The notes: generated by a model from the sequence alone, not told the origin. A stretch of DNA of 64,000 nt from Methylobacterium sp. 2A (GCF_009806555.1 NZ_VUOK01000046.1:1-64000); one strand, 5' to 3'; shown: positions 9,003 to 17,128, counted from the first letter of the stretch. Made by a program: numbers and translations.

Positions 9003-9646
9003 TCGACCTGGGCAGCCTGGAGGCGGCTGCCGGGAACGCGGCCTTCGTGATGGCGCTCCGGGGCCGGGGCTTGCGCGACACCGCGGTGCTACGGGCGATG
9101 GAGCAGGTGCCGCGGGAGGCCTTCGCGCCGGCCCCGTATCGGGAGCACGCAAGGCGAGATATCGCCCTGCCGTTGCCCTGCGGCGCGTCCATGACGGCGC
9201 CGTCCACCGTGGCGCTGATGCTGGCGCTGCTGCGGGTCGAGCCGGGCCAGCGCGTTCTGGAGATCGGCACCGGCTCGGGCTACGTCACGGCGCTGCTCGC
9301 CCGGCTGGGCGCGAGTGCGGTCCTGAGCCTGGAACGCTCGGTGACCCTCGCCGTCGAGGCGACGCGGCGGCTCGCGGCGCTGCCGGAGGCGCATGTCGTC
9401 CGGGCGGACGGGCTGGCCCCGGAGTTGCCGGATGGCGGCTTCGACCGAATCCTCGTCCACGGCAGCGTGGAGGCAATCCCGCCGCACTGGCGCGCGGCGC
9501 TCGAACCGGGTGGACGGCTGGTGACGGGTCTCAGCGGCGGCGACCTGTGCCGGGTCGCCGTCCTGGCCTCACCGGAGGCCGAGGTAGAGCCGGGCGCACC
9601 GGTTCGTCTGGCTGCGCTGGTGCCGGGACTGGCGCGGGTTCTCTGA
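8999..9646 (+). CDS. pcm: Protein-L-isoaspartate O-methyltransferase
   Basis: A 215-aa SAM-dependent methyltransferase that starts repair of isoaspartyl residues in aged proteins. SAM motif I is VLEIGTGSGY (residues 86-95). The active-site loop is GASMTAPST (62-70), a variant of the family's GQTISQP. The GTG start overlaps the surE stop (GTGA). The substrate-loop variation means one of the Pcm-like subgroups is possible, but the surE neighbourhood supports the call. Confidence 0.9.
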   Translation: MIDLGSLEAAAGNAAFVMALRGRGLRDTAVLRAMEQVPREAFAPAPYREHARRDIALPLPCGASMTAPSTVALMLALLRVEPGQRVLEIGTGSGYVTALLARLGASAVLSLERSVTLAVEATRRLAALPEAHVVRADGLAPELPDGGFDRILVHGSVEAIPPHWRAALEPGGRLVTGLSGGDLCRVAVLASPEAEVEPGAPVRLAALVPGLARVL

Positions 9647-9758
9647 TCGGGCGCTCCCTTGCACCGCGGGGGCGGGCTCGTCATCCTGCCAGCATGTCGG
9701 TCGAGGCGCATTACATCGTCAGACGCAACGAGTTGCGACCGGACTTCCGAGATCGCGA

Positions 9759-9935
9759 TTGGGTGGCCTGAAAGCCGCTGCGGTGACGGATGACGGTGTC
9801 ACGATGGAGGCGGGGTCCGAGGGGACGATCGTCGGCGCCTGGCGTGATGGTGAGGCCGACGAGGTCGAATTCGCGGAGCCGGCCGATGCGCTTGCCACCG
9901 TCGAGGCGACAGACCTGCGCCTCGTGAAACGGACA
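9759..9935 (+). pseudogene. DUF4926-like fragment
   Basis: In this frame the translation (VTDDGVTMEAGSEGTIVGAW, then DEVEFAEP and VEATDLRLV) resembles the small beta-barrel DUF4926 family, whose members read like DxGVxxGxxGTVV...VEF...DLRxL. The frame has only a TTG start and runs on into sequence antisense to the antitoxin gene. A separate 25-codon frame with an ATG at 9694 abuts it in another frame (MSVEAHYIVRRNE). This looks like a decayed or frameshifted small gene. Recognition is by eye only. Confidence 0.3.
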
Positions 9936-10012
9936 GCCGCTTGGGTCCTGCGAGCTAGCCGCTCGAACTTCGCAAGATCGACGGCTATTTGCCCGGTGAA
10001 CCTGTGTCTCCC

Positions 10013-10303
10013 TCAAACCGTCGCCAGCGCCCGAGCCACGGCCTCAGGCTCCTTGTCGATGACCAGCAGCAGGGTTCTGGCGGCTGGATCCGGCGTACGG
10101 CGATGTTGCTCCCAATCGCGGATCGCGGCGACTGACAGGCCGAAGCGCTGTGCGAAGCGATCCTGGGACAGACGAGTCTTCTTCCGGATCGCGGCGACAT
10201 CGATTTGCGGGGGCGTGAAGACCCGCGCGGGCTGAGCGTCGCCACGCGCAATGGCCCGGGCCTCCTTGGCGCTCCGCAGAAGGCGCTCACCGAGCTTGCT
10301 CAT
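10013..10303 (-). CDS. XRE-family antitoxin (HigA/NadS-like)
   Basis: A 96-aa helix-turn-helix protein. The HTH spans about residues 42-75 (IRKKTRLSQDRFAQRFGLS then AAIRDWEQHRRTP), the typical NadS/HigA antitoxin pattern in toxin-first modules. It should neutralise the upstream toxin and repress the pair's promoter. It starts at the toxin stop (TGATG overlap) with GGAGGATCTG just before the ATG, inside the toxin gene. Lower GC than neighbours and position next to a gene fragment suggest an acquired cassette. Confidence 0.88.
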   Translation of the reverse strand: MSKLGERLLRSAKEARAIARGDAQPARVFTPPQIDVAAIRKKTRLSQDRFAQRFGLSVAAIRDWEQHRRTPDPAARTLLLVIDKEPEAVARALATV

Positions 10304-10680
10304 CAGATCCTCCTTTTCAGCTTAGCAAGGCGTGCCGCGATACCGGCACGATAGTCGTCGGCGAGTTGGGAGAGTTCATGGGCGAGGGCGTTCCGCTCGG
10401 CCTTGGTGAGATTGTCCCGCTCCCCCTTGTCGATCAAGGCCAGCAGAAACAGGGGCACGTCGTCGCCGCCGTAATAGTGGATCGTCCGGTAGCCCCCACT
10501 CTTGCCCTTGCCCTTGCCGGCGAACCGCACTTTTCGCGCGCCTCCGGTCCCTTGCATCACGGCGCCCGCTTGCGGGTTGGCGGATAGCCACTGGACCATG
10601 GCGCCGATCTCATCCTCGGAAAGACCGGCAGCCTCCGCATCGGCCTCGAACGAGTCGGTGGTGAGGACCGCATGCATCAT
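10303..10680 (-). CDS. RelE/HigB-like type II toxin
   Basis: A 125-aa RelE-superfamily toxin of the group paired with NadS-like antitoxins. Such toxins are predicted to cleave mRNA on the ribosome. The recognisable core is GGARKVRFAGKGKGKSGGYR, followed by TIHYYGGDDVPLFLLALIDK and NLTKAERNAL. Basic residues in the first block and the aromatic YRTIHYY strand are family-typical. The start is at 10680 or the next ATG at 10677; a longer frame reaches 10695 but would begin inside the palindromic operator. No Shine-Dalgarno is visible, so translation may be leaderless. First gene of a bicistronic unit. Confidence 0.87.
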   Translation of the reverse strand: MMHAVLTTDSFEADAEAAGLSEDEIGAMVQWLSANPQAGAVMQGTGGARKVRFAGKGKGKSGGYRTIHYYGGDDVPLFLLALIDKGERDNLTKAERNALAHELSQLADDYRAGIAARLAKLKRRI

Positions 10681-10685
10681 CGATA

Positions 10686-10704
10686 TATACGGCAATGCCG
10701 TATA
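10686..10704. promoter_or_regulatory. Perfect 19-bp palindromic operator of the toxin-antitoxin pair
   Basis: TATACGGCAATGCCGTATA is a perfect 9+1+9 inverted repeat ending six bases upstream of the toxin start codon. Type II antitoxins typically bind such a palindrome overlapping the promoter and repress the operon. The symmetry, length and position make an autoregulatory operator very likely; binding itself is inferred. Confidence 0.75.
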
Positions 10705-10858
10705 CGCGGCAAGAGAAAACCGCGTCGTTCGGGGCTGAGCACTGGGCGGGTGGTTCAGACCAACCCGTCGGCAATGTGCAAAGGGTCGACAACGGTGCAG
10801 TCGCTGACCGAAAAACCCGACTTTTCCCGCAGGGGCCGATGAACCTGAGCGCGACCGC

Positions 10859-11737
10859 TCACCCCAACCGCCGCGCGGCCCGCCACAGCCGCCACAGCCG
10901 GCGCCAGCGCGGCATCTCGACGAGCGTGTTGAGCGGGTCGTAGCTCGCCCGCTCCATCGCGGCGAGGTAGGGTTCCACCAGAGCCACCGGCAGGAACGCG
11001 GCGCCGGCCGAGGGCGCGATGGTCGGGCGCGCCGCCTCGAAGGCCTTCAGGTGCTGCCGGGCGAGGGCGCGCAGGTCGGCGCAGGCCCGGCGCAGGCCCG
11101 GACCCCCGCGGCCCGTGACGATGTCCTCGCGGGTGACGCCGTAGCGGCCGAGGATGTCGGCCGGCAGGTAGACCTGGCCCGAACGGGCGTGCCAGGGCAG
11201 GGCGCGCAGCAGACCGGTGATCCCGTAGGCGACGCCGGCATGCCCGGCCGCCCCCGCGCCGCCCGGCTCCGTGCCGTTGCCGATCACGAGGCTCGCCAGC
11301 CGGAACAGGGCCGAGGCGGTCTCGCCGCAATAGCCCTCCAGGTCGTTCACCCGGGGCATCGGATCCTCGTAGAGGTCGAACACCCGGGCATCGATCAGAT
11401 CGACGAAGGGCTGGCGGCCGAGGCGGTTCACCCGGATCGCCTCTTCGAGCGCGGCCGCCACCGGGTTGGCGCGGACATCGCCCCGCGCCTCGCCCTGCAG
11501 CGCGTCGCGCCACCATTGCAGGCGGATCTCGCCGGCCATCGGGGCCGAGACGGCCTCGCGGACGCGGGCGATGGTCAACGAGAAAGCGTAGAGCGCGAAG
11601 AGGTGGGGGCGGGCGGCGGCCGGCGCGAACAGGGTCGCGTAGTAGCGATCCGGATCGCCGGACCGCACGAGCTCCTCGCAGTGCGACTGCGCGAAGGCGA
11701 GCCCGGTCTCGGCGGTCTGGCCCTCCACCTCCGGCAT
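10859..11737 (-). CDS. Squalene/phytoene synthase-fold protein, NDUFAF6-like
   Basis: A 292-aa isoprenoid-synthase-fold protein. The first aspartate motif region reads DLYED (residues 121-125), but the second DxxxD motif of true phytoene synthases is replaced by GITGLLRALPWHARSGQVYL (172-191). This pattern is characteristic of NDUFAF6/Sicily-like proteins, which in mitochondria assist assembly of NADH dehydrogenase (complex I). A catalytic phytoene synthase role is therefore unlikely. It starts at the stop of the Mth938-like gene (TGATG), itself homologous to another complex I assembly factor, which supports the reading. The bacterial role remains inferred. Confidence 0.82.
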   Translation of the reverse strand: MPEVEGQTAETGLAFAQSHCEELVRSGDPDRYYATLFAPAAARPHLFALYAFSLTIARVREAVSAPMAGEIRLQWWRDALQGEARGDVRANPVAAALEEAIRVNRLGRQPFVDLIDARVFDLYEDPMPRVNDLEGYCGETASALFRLASLVIGNGTEPGGAGAAGHAGVAYGITGLLRALPWHARSGQVYLPADILGRYGVTREDIVTGRGGPGLRRACADLRALARQHLKAFEAARPTIAPSAGAAFLPVALVEPYLAAMERASYDPLNTLVEMPRWRRLWRLWRAARRLG

Positions 11738-12135
11738 CAGGCCACCGCGATCAGGGCGGCGGCGACCTTGCGGTTCTCGGCCACCAGGATGTTGTAGGTC
11801 CGCGCCGCGGCCCCGGTCTGCATCACGTCGAGCCCGACGCCGACATCCTTGAGCCAGCCCCGGAGCGCGGGATCGATCGCCGCGATGTCGAGGCCGGTGC
11901 CCACCAGCAGCAGCTCGATGTCGCCGGCCTCGGCCTGGACCGGGCGGAGTGCCGTCCGGTCGATCGCCCGGGGCTCGGTCACGTCCCAGGCGCGCACGCC
12001 GGAGGGCAGCAGCAGGATCGAGCCGCGATGCGACATCCCGGCGAAGCGGAAGCCGCCATTGCCGTAGGTGTCGATGATGTGGCGCCCCGGCACGAAGCCG
12101 GACTCGAAGCTTTTCGGGTTTGGCTGATCGGCCAT
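11737..12135 (-). CDS. Mth938-like (DUF498) protein, NDUFAF3 homologue
   Basis: A 132-aa single-domain Mth938-like protein. Typical features are the N-terminal IDTYGNGGFRFAG, a Trp-Asp central strand (GVRAWDVTEP), ELLLVGTG, and the C-terminal AARTYNILVAENRKVAAALI. The eukaryotic relative NDUFAF3 is a complex I assembly factor, and the bacterial gene is commonly found next to secDF. It lies 13 bases after secF and overlaps the NDUFAF6-like gene by one base, so the three are presumably cotranscribed. Biochemical activity is unknown. Confidence 0.87.
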   Translation of the reverse strand: MADQPNPKSFESGFVPGRHIIDTYGNGGFRFAGMSHRGSILLLPSGVRAWDVTEPRAIDRTALRPVQAEAGDIELLLVGTGLDIAAIDPALRGWLKDVGVGLDVMQTGAAARTYNILVAENRKVAAALIAVA

Positions 12136-12148
12136 CGCGGAAAAAGGA

Positions 12149-13090
12149 CTACTCCGCCGGTTGCGGGACGCCGGAGCGCTCCGAGGCCGCGCGGGCGCCG
12201 GAGAGCATCAGCCCCAGATAGATCAACACCGGAGTCGAGATGAAGATCGCCGAGTAGGTGCAGATCAGGACGCCGCAGAGCATCACGGTCGCGAAGCCCT
12301 TGATGGCCTCGCCGCCGAACAGGACGAGCGCCAGCAGCGACAGGGCGGACGAGATCGAGGTCATCACCGTGCGCGACATGGTCGAGTTGATCGACAGGTT
12401 GAGCAGGTCGACGGTCGGGATGGTCTTGTACCGGCGCATCAGCTCGCGGGTCCGGTCGAACACCACGACGGTCTCGTTCAGCGAGTAGCCCACGATGGTG
12501 AGGATCGCCGCGATCGAGGTCATGTTGAACTCGATCCGGGTGATGATGAACACGCCGACCGTGAGCACGATGTCGTGGAGGGTGCCCACGATGGCACCGA
12601 GCGCCAGCTCCCGCTCGAACCGGAACCACAGGTAGAGCAGCACCGCCACGACCGAGAGCACGACGCCGAGCGTGCCGGACTGGACCAGCTCGCCGGAAAC
12701 GCGGGGACCCACGGTCTCGGTCCGGCGGAAGTCGTAATCCGTGTCGAAGGCGGCGTGCGCCTTGTTCATCACCGCGGTCTGGCCCTGCTCGCCGGGCTGG
12801 AGCGGCAGGCGGACCAGCACGGTGCCCTGGTTGCCGAGTTCCTGCACCTCCGGCTCGCCGTAGCCGAAGGCCGCCGCCGTATGGCGGATCGCGGCGACAT
12901 CCGCGGTGCCGGACTTCGCCTGCAGCTCGACCAGGGTGCCGCCCTTGAAGTCGATGCCGAAATTCAGCCCGACGGTCAGGAACAGCACCACCGTGGCGAG
13001 CGAGAGCACCGCCGAGAGCGGGAAGGTGACGCGCCGGAATCGCATGAAGTCGAAATGCGATTCATCGGGCCAGAGGCGGAGCAGGCGCAT
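12149..13090 (-). CDS. secF: Protein translocase subunit SecF
   Basis: A 313-aa inner-membrane protein with six predicted membrane segments, partner of SecD in the proton-motive-force-driven step of Sec export. Family blocks are FGIDFKGGTLVELQ after the first membrane helix, the periplasmic region, GAIVGTLHDIVLTVGVF, SLNETVVVFDRTRE, and MTSISSALSLLALVLFGG. The ATG at 13090 (MRLLRLWPDE) begins the conserved N-terminal cytoplasmic stretch; the longer open frame upstream is not SecF-like and runs into a family A repeat. Separated from secD by that repeat. Confidence 0.95.
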   Translation of the reverse strand: MRLLRLWPDESHFDFMRFRRVTFPLSAVLSLATVVLFLTVGLNFGIDFKGGTLVELQAKSGTADVAAIRHTAAAFGYGEPEVQELGNQGTVLVRLPLQPGEQGQTAVMNKAHAAFDTDYDFRRTETVGPRVSGELVQSGTLGVVLSVVAVLLYLWFRFERELALGAIVGTLHDIVLTVGVFIITRIEFNMTSIAAILTIVGYSLNETVVVFDRTRELMRRYKTIPTVDLLNLSINSTMSRTVMTSISSALSLLALVLFGGEAIKGFATVMLCGVLICTYSAIFISTPVLIYLGLMLSGARAASERSGVPQPAE

Positions 13091-13152
13091 TTTTTCGGAC
13101 CTAACGTTGGGAAGATCGCAGCACCAGCTCAGCTCGCTTCTCCAATCTCCGA

Positions 13153-13266
13153 CCTCATCCTGAGGTGCCGGAGCGGAGCGGAGGCCTCGAAGGAGTCCTC
13201 CAGTGACAGCTGCGATCCCCGGAGCCCTCCTTCGAGGCCCGCTCACGCGGGCACCTCAGGATGAGG
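13153..13266. repeat. Family A palindromic intergenic repeat, copy 1
   Basis: A 114-bp element bounded by perfect inverted termini CCTCATCCTGAGGTGC (13153-13168) and GCACCTCAGGATGAGG (13251-13266). Inside are the paired blocks CTCGAAGGAG and CTCCTTCGAG. The transcript would fold into one long interrupted hairpin. This copy lies between secD and secF, which face the same way. Related copies are at 32899, 41575 and 49680. Confidence 0.9.
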
Positions 13267-13325
13267 TGGTGGTTTGGATCAAGGGATCAGGCCAGCGGTG
13301 ATGCGTCTCCCGAAAGTGAGTTCAT

Positions 13326-14930
13326 TCAGAACGGCAGGGCCTTCGGTCGGAAGGTCTTGTACCACACCGCGATCATCATCCGGGTCAACGTCACCGCGGT
13401 GATGACCGTGGTGAGGATGCCGAGGATGAAGACCACGGCAAACCCCTTCACCGGGCCCGAGCCGAGGAAGAACAGGATCAGGGCGGCGATCGCCATGGTC
13501 GAGTTCGAGTCGATGATGGTGGCGAACGCCCGATCGAAGCCCGCCTGGAGCGCCGAGATCAGCGACCGGCCGGCCCTCTGCTCCTCACGCATGCGCTCGT
13601 AGATCAGCACGTTGGAATCCACCGCGGTGCCGATGGTGAGCACGATGCCGGCGATGCCGGGCAGAGTCATGGTGGCCTCCAACACCGACATCAGGCCCAG
13701 GATCAGCCCGACATGGACCATCAGGGCGATGTTGGCGATGAAGCCGAAGGTCCCGTAGGTCGCGAACATGAAGCAGACCACGAGGCCCGCCGCCACCAGG
13801 GTCGCGAGCTTGCCGGCCTCGATCGAGTCGCGGCCGAGGCCGGGGCCGACGACGCGGCGCTCGACCACGGTGAATTTGGCCGGCAACGCGCCCGCCCGCA
13901 GGAGCACCGCGAGGTCGTTGGCCTGCTGCACGGTGAAGTTGCCGGTGATCTGACCCGAGCCACCGGTGATCGCCGAGCGGATCACGGGGGCCGAGACCAC
14001 CTCGTTGTCGAGCACGATGGCCATGCGCCGGCCGACATTCTCCGAGGTCGCCTGACCGAAGCGCTGCGCCCCACGCAGGTTGAACTTGAAGCTCACCATC
14101 GGCTCGTGGGACTGCTGGTCGAAGGAGGGCTGCGCGTCGGTCAATTCGCCGCCATCGGCCATGACCCGGCGCTCGACCGGGACCTTGGCGCCCTTCTCGT
14201 CCTTGGAGGGCAGCAGGTCGACATCGCCCGAGGGGCTGTCGGCGAGCATCCGGAATTCGAGCTTGGCGGTGGAGCCGAGGAGCTTTTCCAGGCGCTCCGG
14301 GTTCTGCTCGCCCGGCACCTGGATCAGGATCCGGTCGGCGCCCTGCTGCTGGATCGAGGGTTCGGTGGTGCCGGTGGAATCGAGACGCCGCCGGATGACC
14401 TCGATGCCCTGGCTGACGGCCCGGCGGGTGCGATCGGTGATGCCGGCATCGGTCAGAGTCAGGCGGACGAGGCCGCCGGGCTGCTCGGAGATGTCGAGGG
14501 TGCGGGCGGCGGTCTGGCCGAGGGACATCGTGATCGGCTGCGACAGTTCCTGGAGCTTGGGCAGCACCTTGGCCCGTGCCGCGTCGTCCGCGATCTTCAC
14601 CTGGACGCCGCGCTGGAGCAGGCCGATGCCGCCGTCGGCCCGGACATTCTCCTGCTGGAGCACCCGGCGCACGTCATCGCGCAGGGCCTTGGCCTGGGAG
14701 GCGATCAGCTCGTTCTGATCGACTTCGAGCAGGAGCTGCGAGCCGCCCTGGAGATCGAGCCCGAGCACGATGGCCCGGGTCGGCACCACCCAGCTCGGGA
14801 ACCAGGAGGGCAGGCTGGCGACGAAGCCCTTGCGCTGCTCGGGCGAGAAGAAGCTCGGCACGGCGAGCATCAGCCCCACCAGGATCAGGCCCAGCGTCGC
14901 GATGATCTTCGCACGGGAGAAGCGCAGCAT
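13326..14930 (-). CDS. secD: Protein translocase subunit SecD
   Basis: A 534-aa inner-membrane protein with six membrane helices and a large periplasmic domain between the first two. It works with SecF, YajC and SecYEG in late-stage export. Family features are GLDLQGGSQLLLEVD after the first helix, ITGNFTVQQANDLAVLLRAGALP, and the C-terminal block GIAGIVLTIGTAVDSNVLIYERMREE. It follows yajC by about 57 bases, with a GC-rich hairpin in between, and precedes secF with a palindromic repeat in the gap. Confidence 0.96.
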   Translation of the reverse strand: MLRFSRAKIIATLGLILVGLMLAVPSFFSPEQRKGFVASLPSWFPSWVVPTRAIVLGLDLQGGSQLLLEVDQNELIASQAKALRDDVRRVLQQENVRADGGIGLLQRGVQVKIADDAARAKVLPKLQELSQPITMSLGQTAARTLDISEQPGGLVRLTLTDAGITDRTRRAVSQGIEVIRRRLDSTGTTEPSIQQQGADRILIQVPGEQNPERLEKLLGSTAKLEFRMLADSPSGDVDLLPSKDEKGAKVPVERRVMADGGELTDAQPSFDQQSHEPMVSFKFNLRGAQRFGQATSENVGRRMAIVLDNEVVSAPVIRSAITGGSGQITGNFTVQQANDLAVLLRAGALPAKFTVVERRVVGPGLGRDSIEAGKLATLVAAGLVVCFMFATYGTFGFIANIALMVHVGLILGLMSVLEATMTLPGIAGIVLTIGTAVDSNVLIYERMREEQRAGRSLISALQAGFDRAFATIIDSNSTMAIAALILFFLGSGPVKGFAVVFILGILTTVITAVTLTRMMIAVWYKTFRPKALPF

Positions 14931-14951
14931 CGGCCGTCTTTTTCTCTTGTG

Positions 14952-14972
14952 GGCCGGCGCGTTACGCCGGCC
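14952..14972. other. GC-rich hairpin between yajC and secD
   Basis: GGCCGGCG and CGCCGGCC form a perfect 8-bp stem with a 5-base loop, in the 57-bp gap between yajC and secD. There is no T-run in the direction of transcription. It is more likely an mRNA processing or stability element, or a weak attenuator, than a full terminator. Confidence 0.4.
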
Positions 14973-14987
14973 GTTTCAACCGGGAGT

Positions 14988-15320
14988 TCAGGCGGCCTTC
15001 ACGGTGCCCTTGGCGCGGACCTCGGAGATCATCGACCGGACGACCCGCACGCGGACGTTCGGGGCGATCTCGACCTCGATCTCCGGCTGATCGTCTGCCG
15101 CCTTGGTCACGCGCCCGACGAGGCCGCCATTGGTCACCACCGTGTCGTCCCGGCGGACGGACTTGAGCAGCGCCTGGTGGTCCTTGACCCGCTTCTGCTG
15201 CGGCCGCAGGATCAGGAAGTACATGATCACGAAGATCAGGACGAACGGGATCACCTGAAAGGCGATCTCCGCTCCGCCAGCGGCCGTACCGGCCCCTTGC
15301 GCGAAGGCGGGGGTGATCAA
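14988..15320 (-). CDS. yajC: Preprotein translocase subunit YajC
   Basis: A 110-aa single-pass membrane protein. The hydrophobic helix is IAFQVIPFVLIFVIMYFLIL, followed at once by the family signature RPQQKRVKDHQALL and VRRDDTVVTNGGLVGRV. YajC accompanies SecDF and also binds some efflux pumps. It is the first gene of the yajC-secD-secF-Mth938-NDUFAF6-like unit. The promoter presumably lies between 15321 and 15452. Confidence 0.95.
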   Translation of the reverse strand: MITPAFAQGAGTAAGGAEIAFQVIPFVLIFVIMYFLILRPQQKRVKDHQALLKSVRRDDTVVTNGGLVGRVTKAADDQPEIEVEIAPNVRVRVVRSMISEVRAKGTVKAA

Positions 15321-15452
15321 CGAGCGTCTCCTGCAAATGGCGATCGGGCCTGCCGCCGGTTTTCGGCGTGGGCAGACCTGTCGAAAAGCGCGCGGACTAT
15401 AGCCAGGGGCTTCCCGAAAGCAACGTCGAAGCGACGGACCCCTGTGAGGCCG

Positions 15453-16334
15453 TCAGAGACGAGCGCGCACCGCCGCCGCGAAGGCGTCCGGCGCCTCCTG
15501 CGGAAAGTTGTGGCCCACCCCCGCGACGATCTCACGCCGGTACGGGCCGGTGAAATGGCGCGCATCCGTATCGGTCGCGGGCGGCGGACCGACGCCGTCA
15601 TCGGCGCCGAGCAGCACGATCGACGGCACCGTGATCTCGGGCTGAGCCGCGAGGCGGGCTTCGATCTCGACGAGGGCCGGGTCGCCCGGCACGAGGCCGA
15701 AGCGGTGGCGGTAGGAATGCACCACCACGTCGACGAAATCGGGATTGCCGAAGGATCGGGCGGTCTGCGCGAAGGTCTCGGCGTCGAAGCCCCAGCTCGG
15801 CGACCAGAGCTGCCAGAGCAGGCGGCAGAAGGCGTCACGGTTGGCGGCCAGACCGGCGCGGCCGCGCTCGCCGTGCAGGTAATACTGATACCAGAGCCGA
15901 TATTCGGCCTCGGGCGCGACGGGCCGCCCGGCGGCCGGGATGTTCTGGATGTTGTAGCCGACGCCGCAGCTCACGAGCCCTTTCGCCCGCTCCGGCCAGA
16001 GGGCGGCGACCACGCAGGCCGCCCGGCCGCCCCAATCGTAGCCAGCGAGCACGGCGCGCCCGATGCCGAGGGCGTCGAGGAAGGCCAGGAGGTCGGCCCC
16101 AAGCGCGGCCTGCTCCCCCGAGCGCGGCGTCGCGGGATCGAGGAACCGCGTCGGCCCATAGCCGCGCAGGTACGGGATCAGGCAGCGTATCCCGGCAGCC
16201 GCGAGCCGCTCGGCCGCGACGTCGTAGGCGTGGATGTCATACGGGAAACCGTGGAGCAGCACGGCCGGCGGCCCGTCCGGCGGACCTTCCTCCCGGTAGG
16301 CGATCTCCAGCACGCCGGCGCGCACGCTCTTCAT
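15453..16334 (-). CDS. Alpha/beta hydrolase (epoxide hydrolase / dehalogenase type)
   Basis: A 293-aa alpha/beta hydrolase. The oxyanion-hole motif is HGFP (residues 28-31) and the nucleophile elbow is AGYDWGG, with Asp100 as nucleophile. An Asp nucleophile points to epoxide hydrolases and haloalkane/haloacetate dehalogenases rather than serine esterases. The catalytic His is in GVGHNFPQE (H275); GADDGVGPP is a candidate acid region. Substrate is not predictable. It is upstream of yajC on the same strand, with a 132-base gap, so probably a separate unit. Confidence 0.85.
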   Translation of the reverse strand: MKSVRAGVLEIAYREEGPPDGPPAVLLHGFPYDIHAYDVAAERLAAAGIRCLIPYLRGYGPTRFLDPATPRSGEQAALGADLLAFLDALGIGRAVLAGYDWGGRAACVVAALWPERAKGLVSCGVGYNIQNIPAAGRPVAPEAEYRLWYQYYLHGERGRAGLAANRDAFCRLLWQLWSPSWGFDAETFAQTARSFGNPDFVDVVVHSYRHRFGLVPGDPALVEIEARLAAQPEITVPSIVLLGADDGVGPPPATDTDARHFTGPYRREIVAGVGHNFPQEAPDAFAAAVRARL

Positions 16335-16458
16335 GACGAGTCCCGCAGTTCTGCAAGCCGCAGCTTACGCGATCCGCCGCGGAATTGCCGCACGCGCTTG
16401 CCGGCAGCGCTTCGCGCCCGACTTCTCCCGTGGAACGCAAGCGTGACGGGGGAGAACC

Positions 16459-16863
16459 ATGGGCCTGCTCGACGGTGCGAAGAACCTGATCGGCGACCTC
16501 GCGGCCGCGGCGGATCGGGCCCTGGAAGACACCGGCAGCGGCAAGCTCGCTTTGGCGCTGGCGAAGTTCTATCCGGGCGGCCTCGTGGCCTTCCTCGATC
16601 GCCTGCGCGAAACCGGCCATGGCGGCGCGGTCGATTCCTGGCTCGCGACGCAGACGCCGCCGGACGCACGGCGGGCCGTTCCGGCCCCGGCCATCGCGGC
16701 GTGCCTGCCGGAGGCCGTCACCGAGCGACTGGCCTACGATCTCGGCATTCCCGCGGGGCGGGTCGCCACCTCCCTCTCGGAATTCCTGCCGGCCGCGGTC
16801 GCGGCGCAGAGTGAGAACGGCGTGCTGAAGCCGCAGCCGAATTTCAGCACGCAGGTCCGCTGA
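16459..16863 (+). CDS. YidB-like (DUF937) protein
   Basis: A 134-aa small helical protein of the YidB/DUF937 type. It opens with MGLLDGAKNLIGDLA and has the family phrase KFYPGGLVAFLDRLRETGHGG, then a C-terminal LAYDLGIPAGRVATSLSEFLP. Function is unknown. It is divergent from the alpha/beta hydrolase (gap 124 bases), with GGGGGAG just before the ATG. A second YidB paralogue lies at 17279, on the far side of a small secreted protein gene. Confidence 0.78.
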   Translation: MGLLDGAKNLIGDLAAAADRALEDTGSGKLALALAKFYPGGLVAFLDRLRETGHGGAVDSWLATQTPPDARRAVPAPAIAACLPEAVTERLAYDLGIPAGRVATSLSEFLPAAVAAQSENGVLKPQPNFSTQVR

Positions 16864-16864
16864 G

Positions 16865-17128
16865 CTACGGGATCGCGCATTTCATCAGCGGCGGCGCGGT
16901 GGCGCAGCTCAGGTAACAGCTCTGCTTCTGGAAGCAGTACCACGTCAGTGAACCGCTCTTGAGGCAGGCGCCGCCGCAATGCCGGTAGACGCCGTAGAGG
17001 GGCCGGACGAACACCGCGTCCGTCAGGGTGCGCTCGTCCGGCGCCGCCCGGGCCGCCTCGGCATGCGCCGGCAAGGCCGCACCGGCCCAGACCAAGAGCA
17101 GCAGGGACAGGGCCGGAAGTCTCATCAC
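16865..17128 (-). CDS. Small Cys-rich secreted protein, unknown function
   Basis: An 87-aa protein with a clear signal peptide (MMRLPALSLLLLVWAGAALP, cleavage near PAHA-EA). The mature part of about 65 residues has six cysteines in the last 40 residues (HCGGACL, YCFQKQSCYLSC, KCAIP), suggesting up to three disulfides in the periplasm or outside. I do not recognise the family. It ends one base from the stop of the convergent YidB-like gene and sits between two YidB paralogues. Confidence 0.65.
   Translation of the reverse strand: MMRLPALSLLLLVWAGAALPAHAEAARAAPDERTLTDAVFVRPLYGVYRHCGGACLKSGSLTWYCFQKQSCYLSCATAPPLMKCAIP

Noticed and set aside
10859..11737. Annotating the NDUFAF6-like gene as phytoene or squalene synthase (carotenoid or hopanoid pathway)
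   Set aside because: The second aspartate-rich motif is missing and neighbours are secF and an Mth938-like gene, not isoprenoid genes.
13713..16814. A 1033-codon plus-strand ORF over secD, yajC and the hydrolase
   Set aside because: It is antisense to well-supported genes, of low-complexity Arg/Gly/His/Asp-rich composition, and typical of the third-position GC effect in 70% GC DNA.
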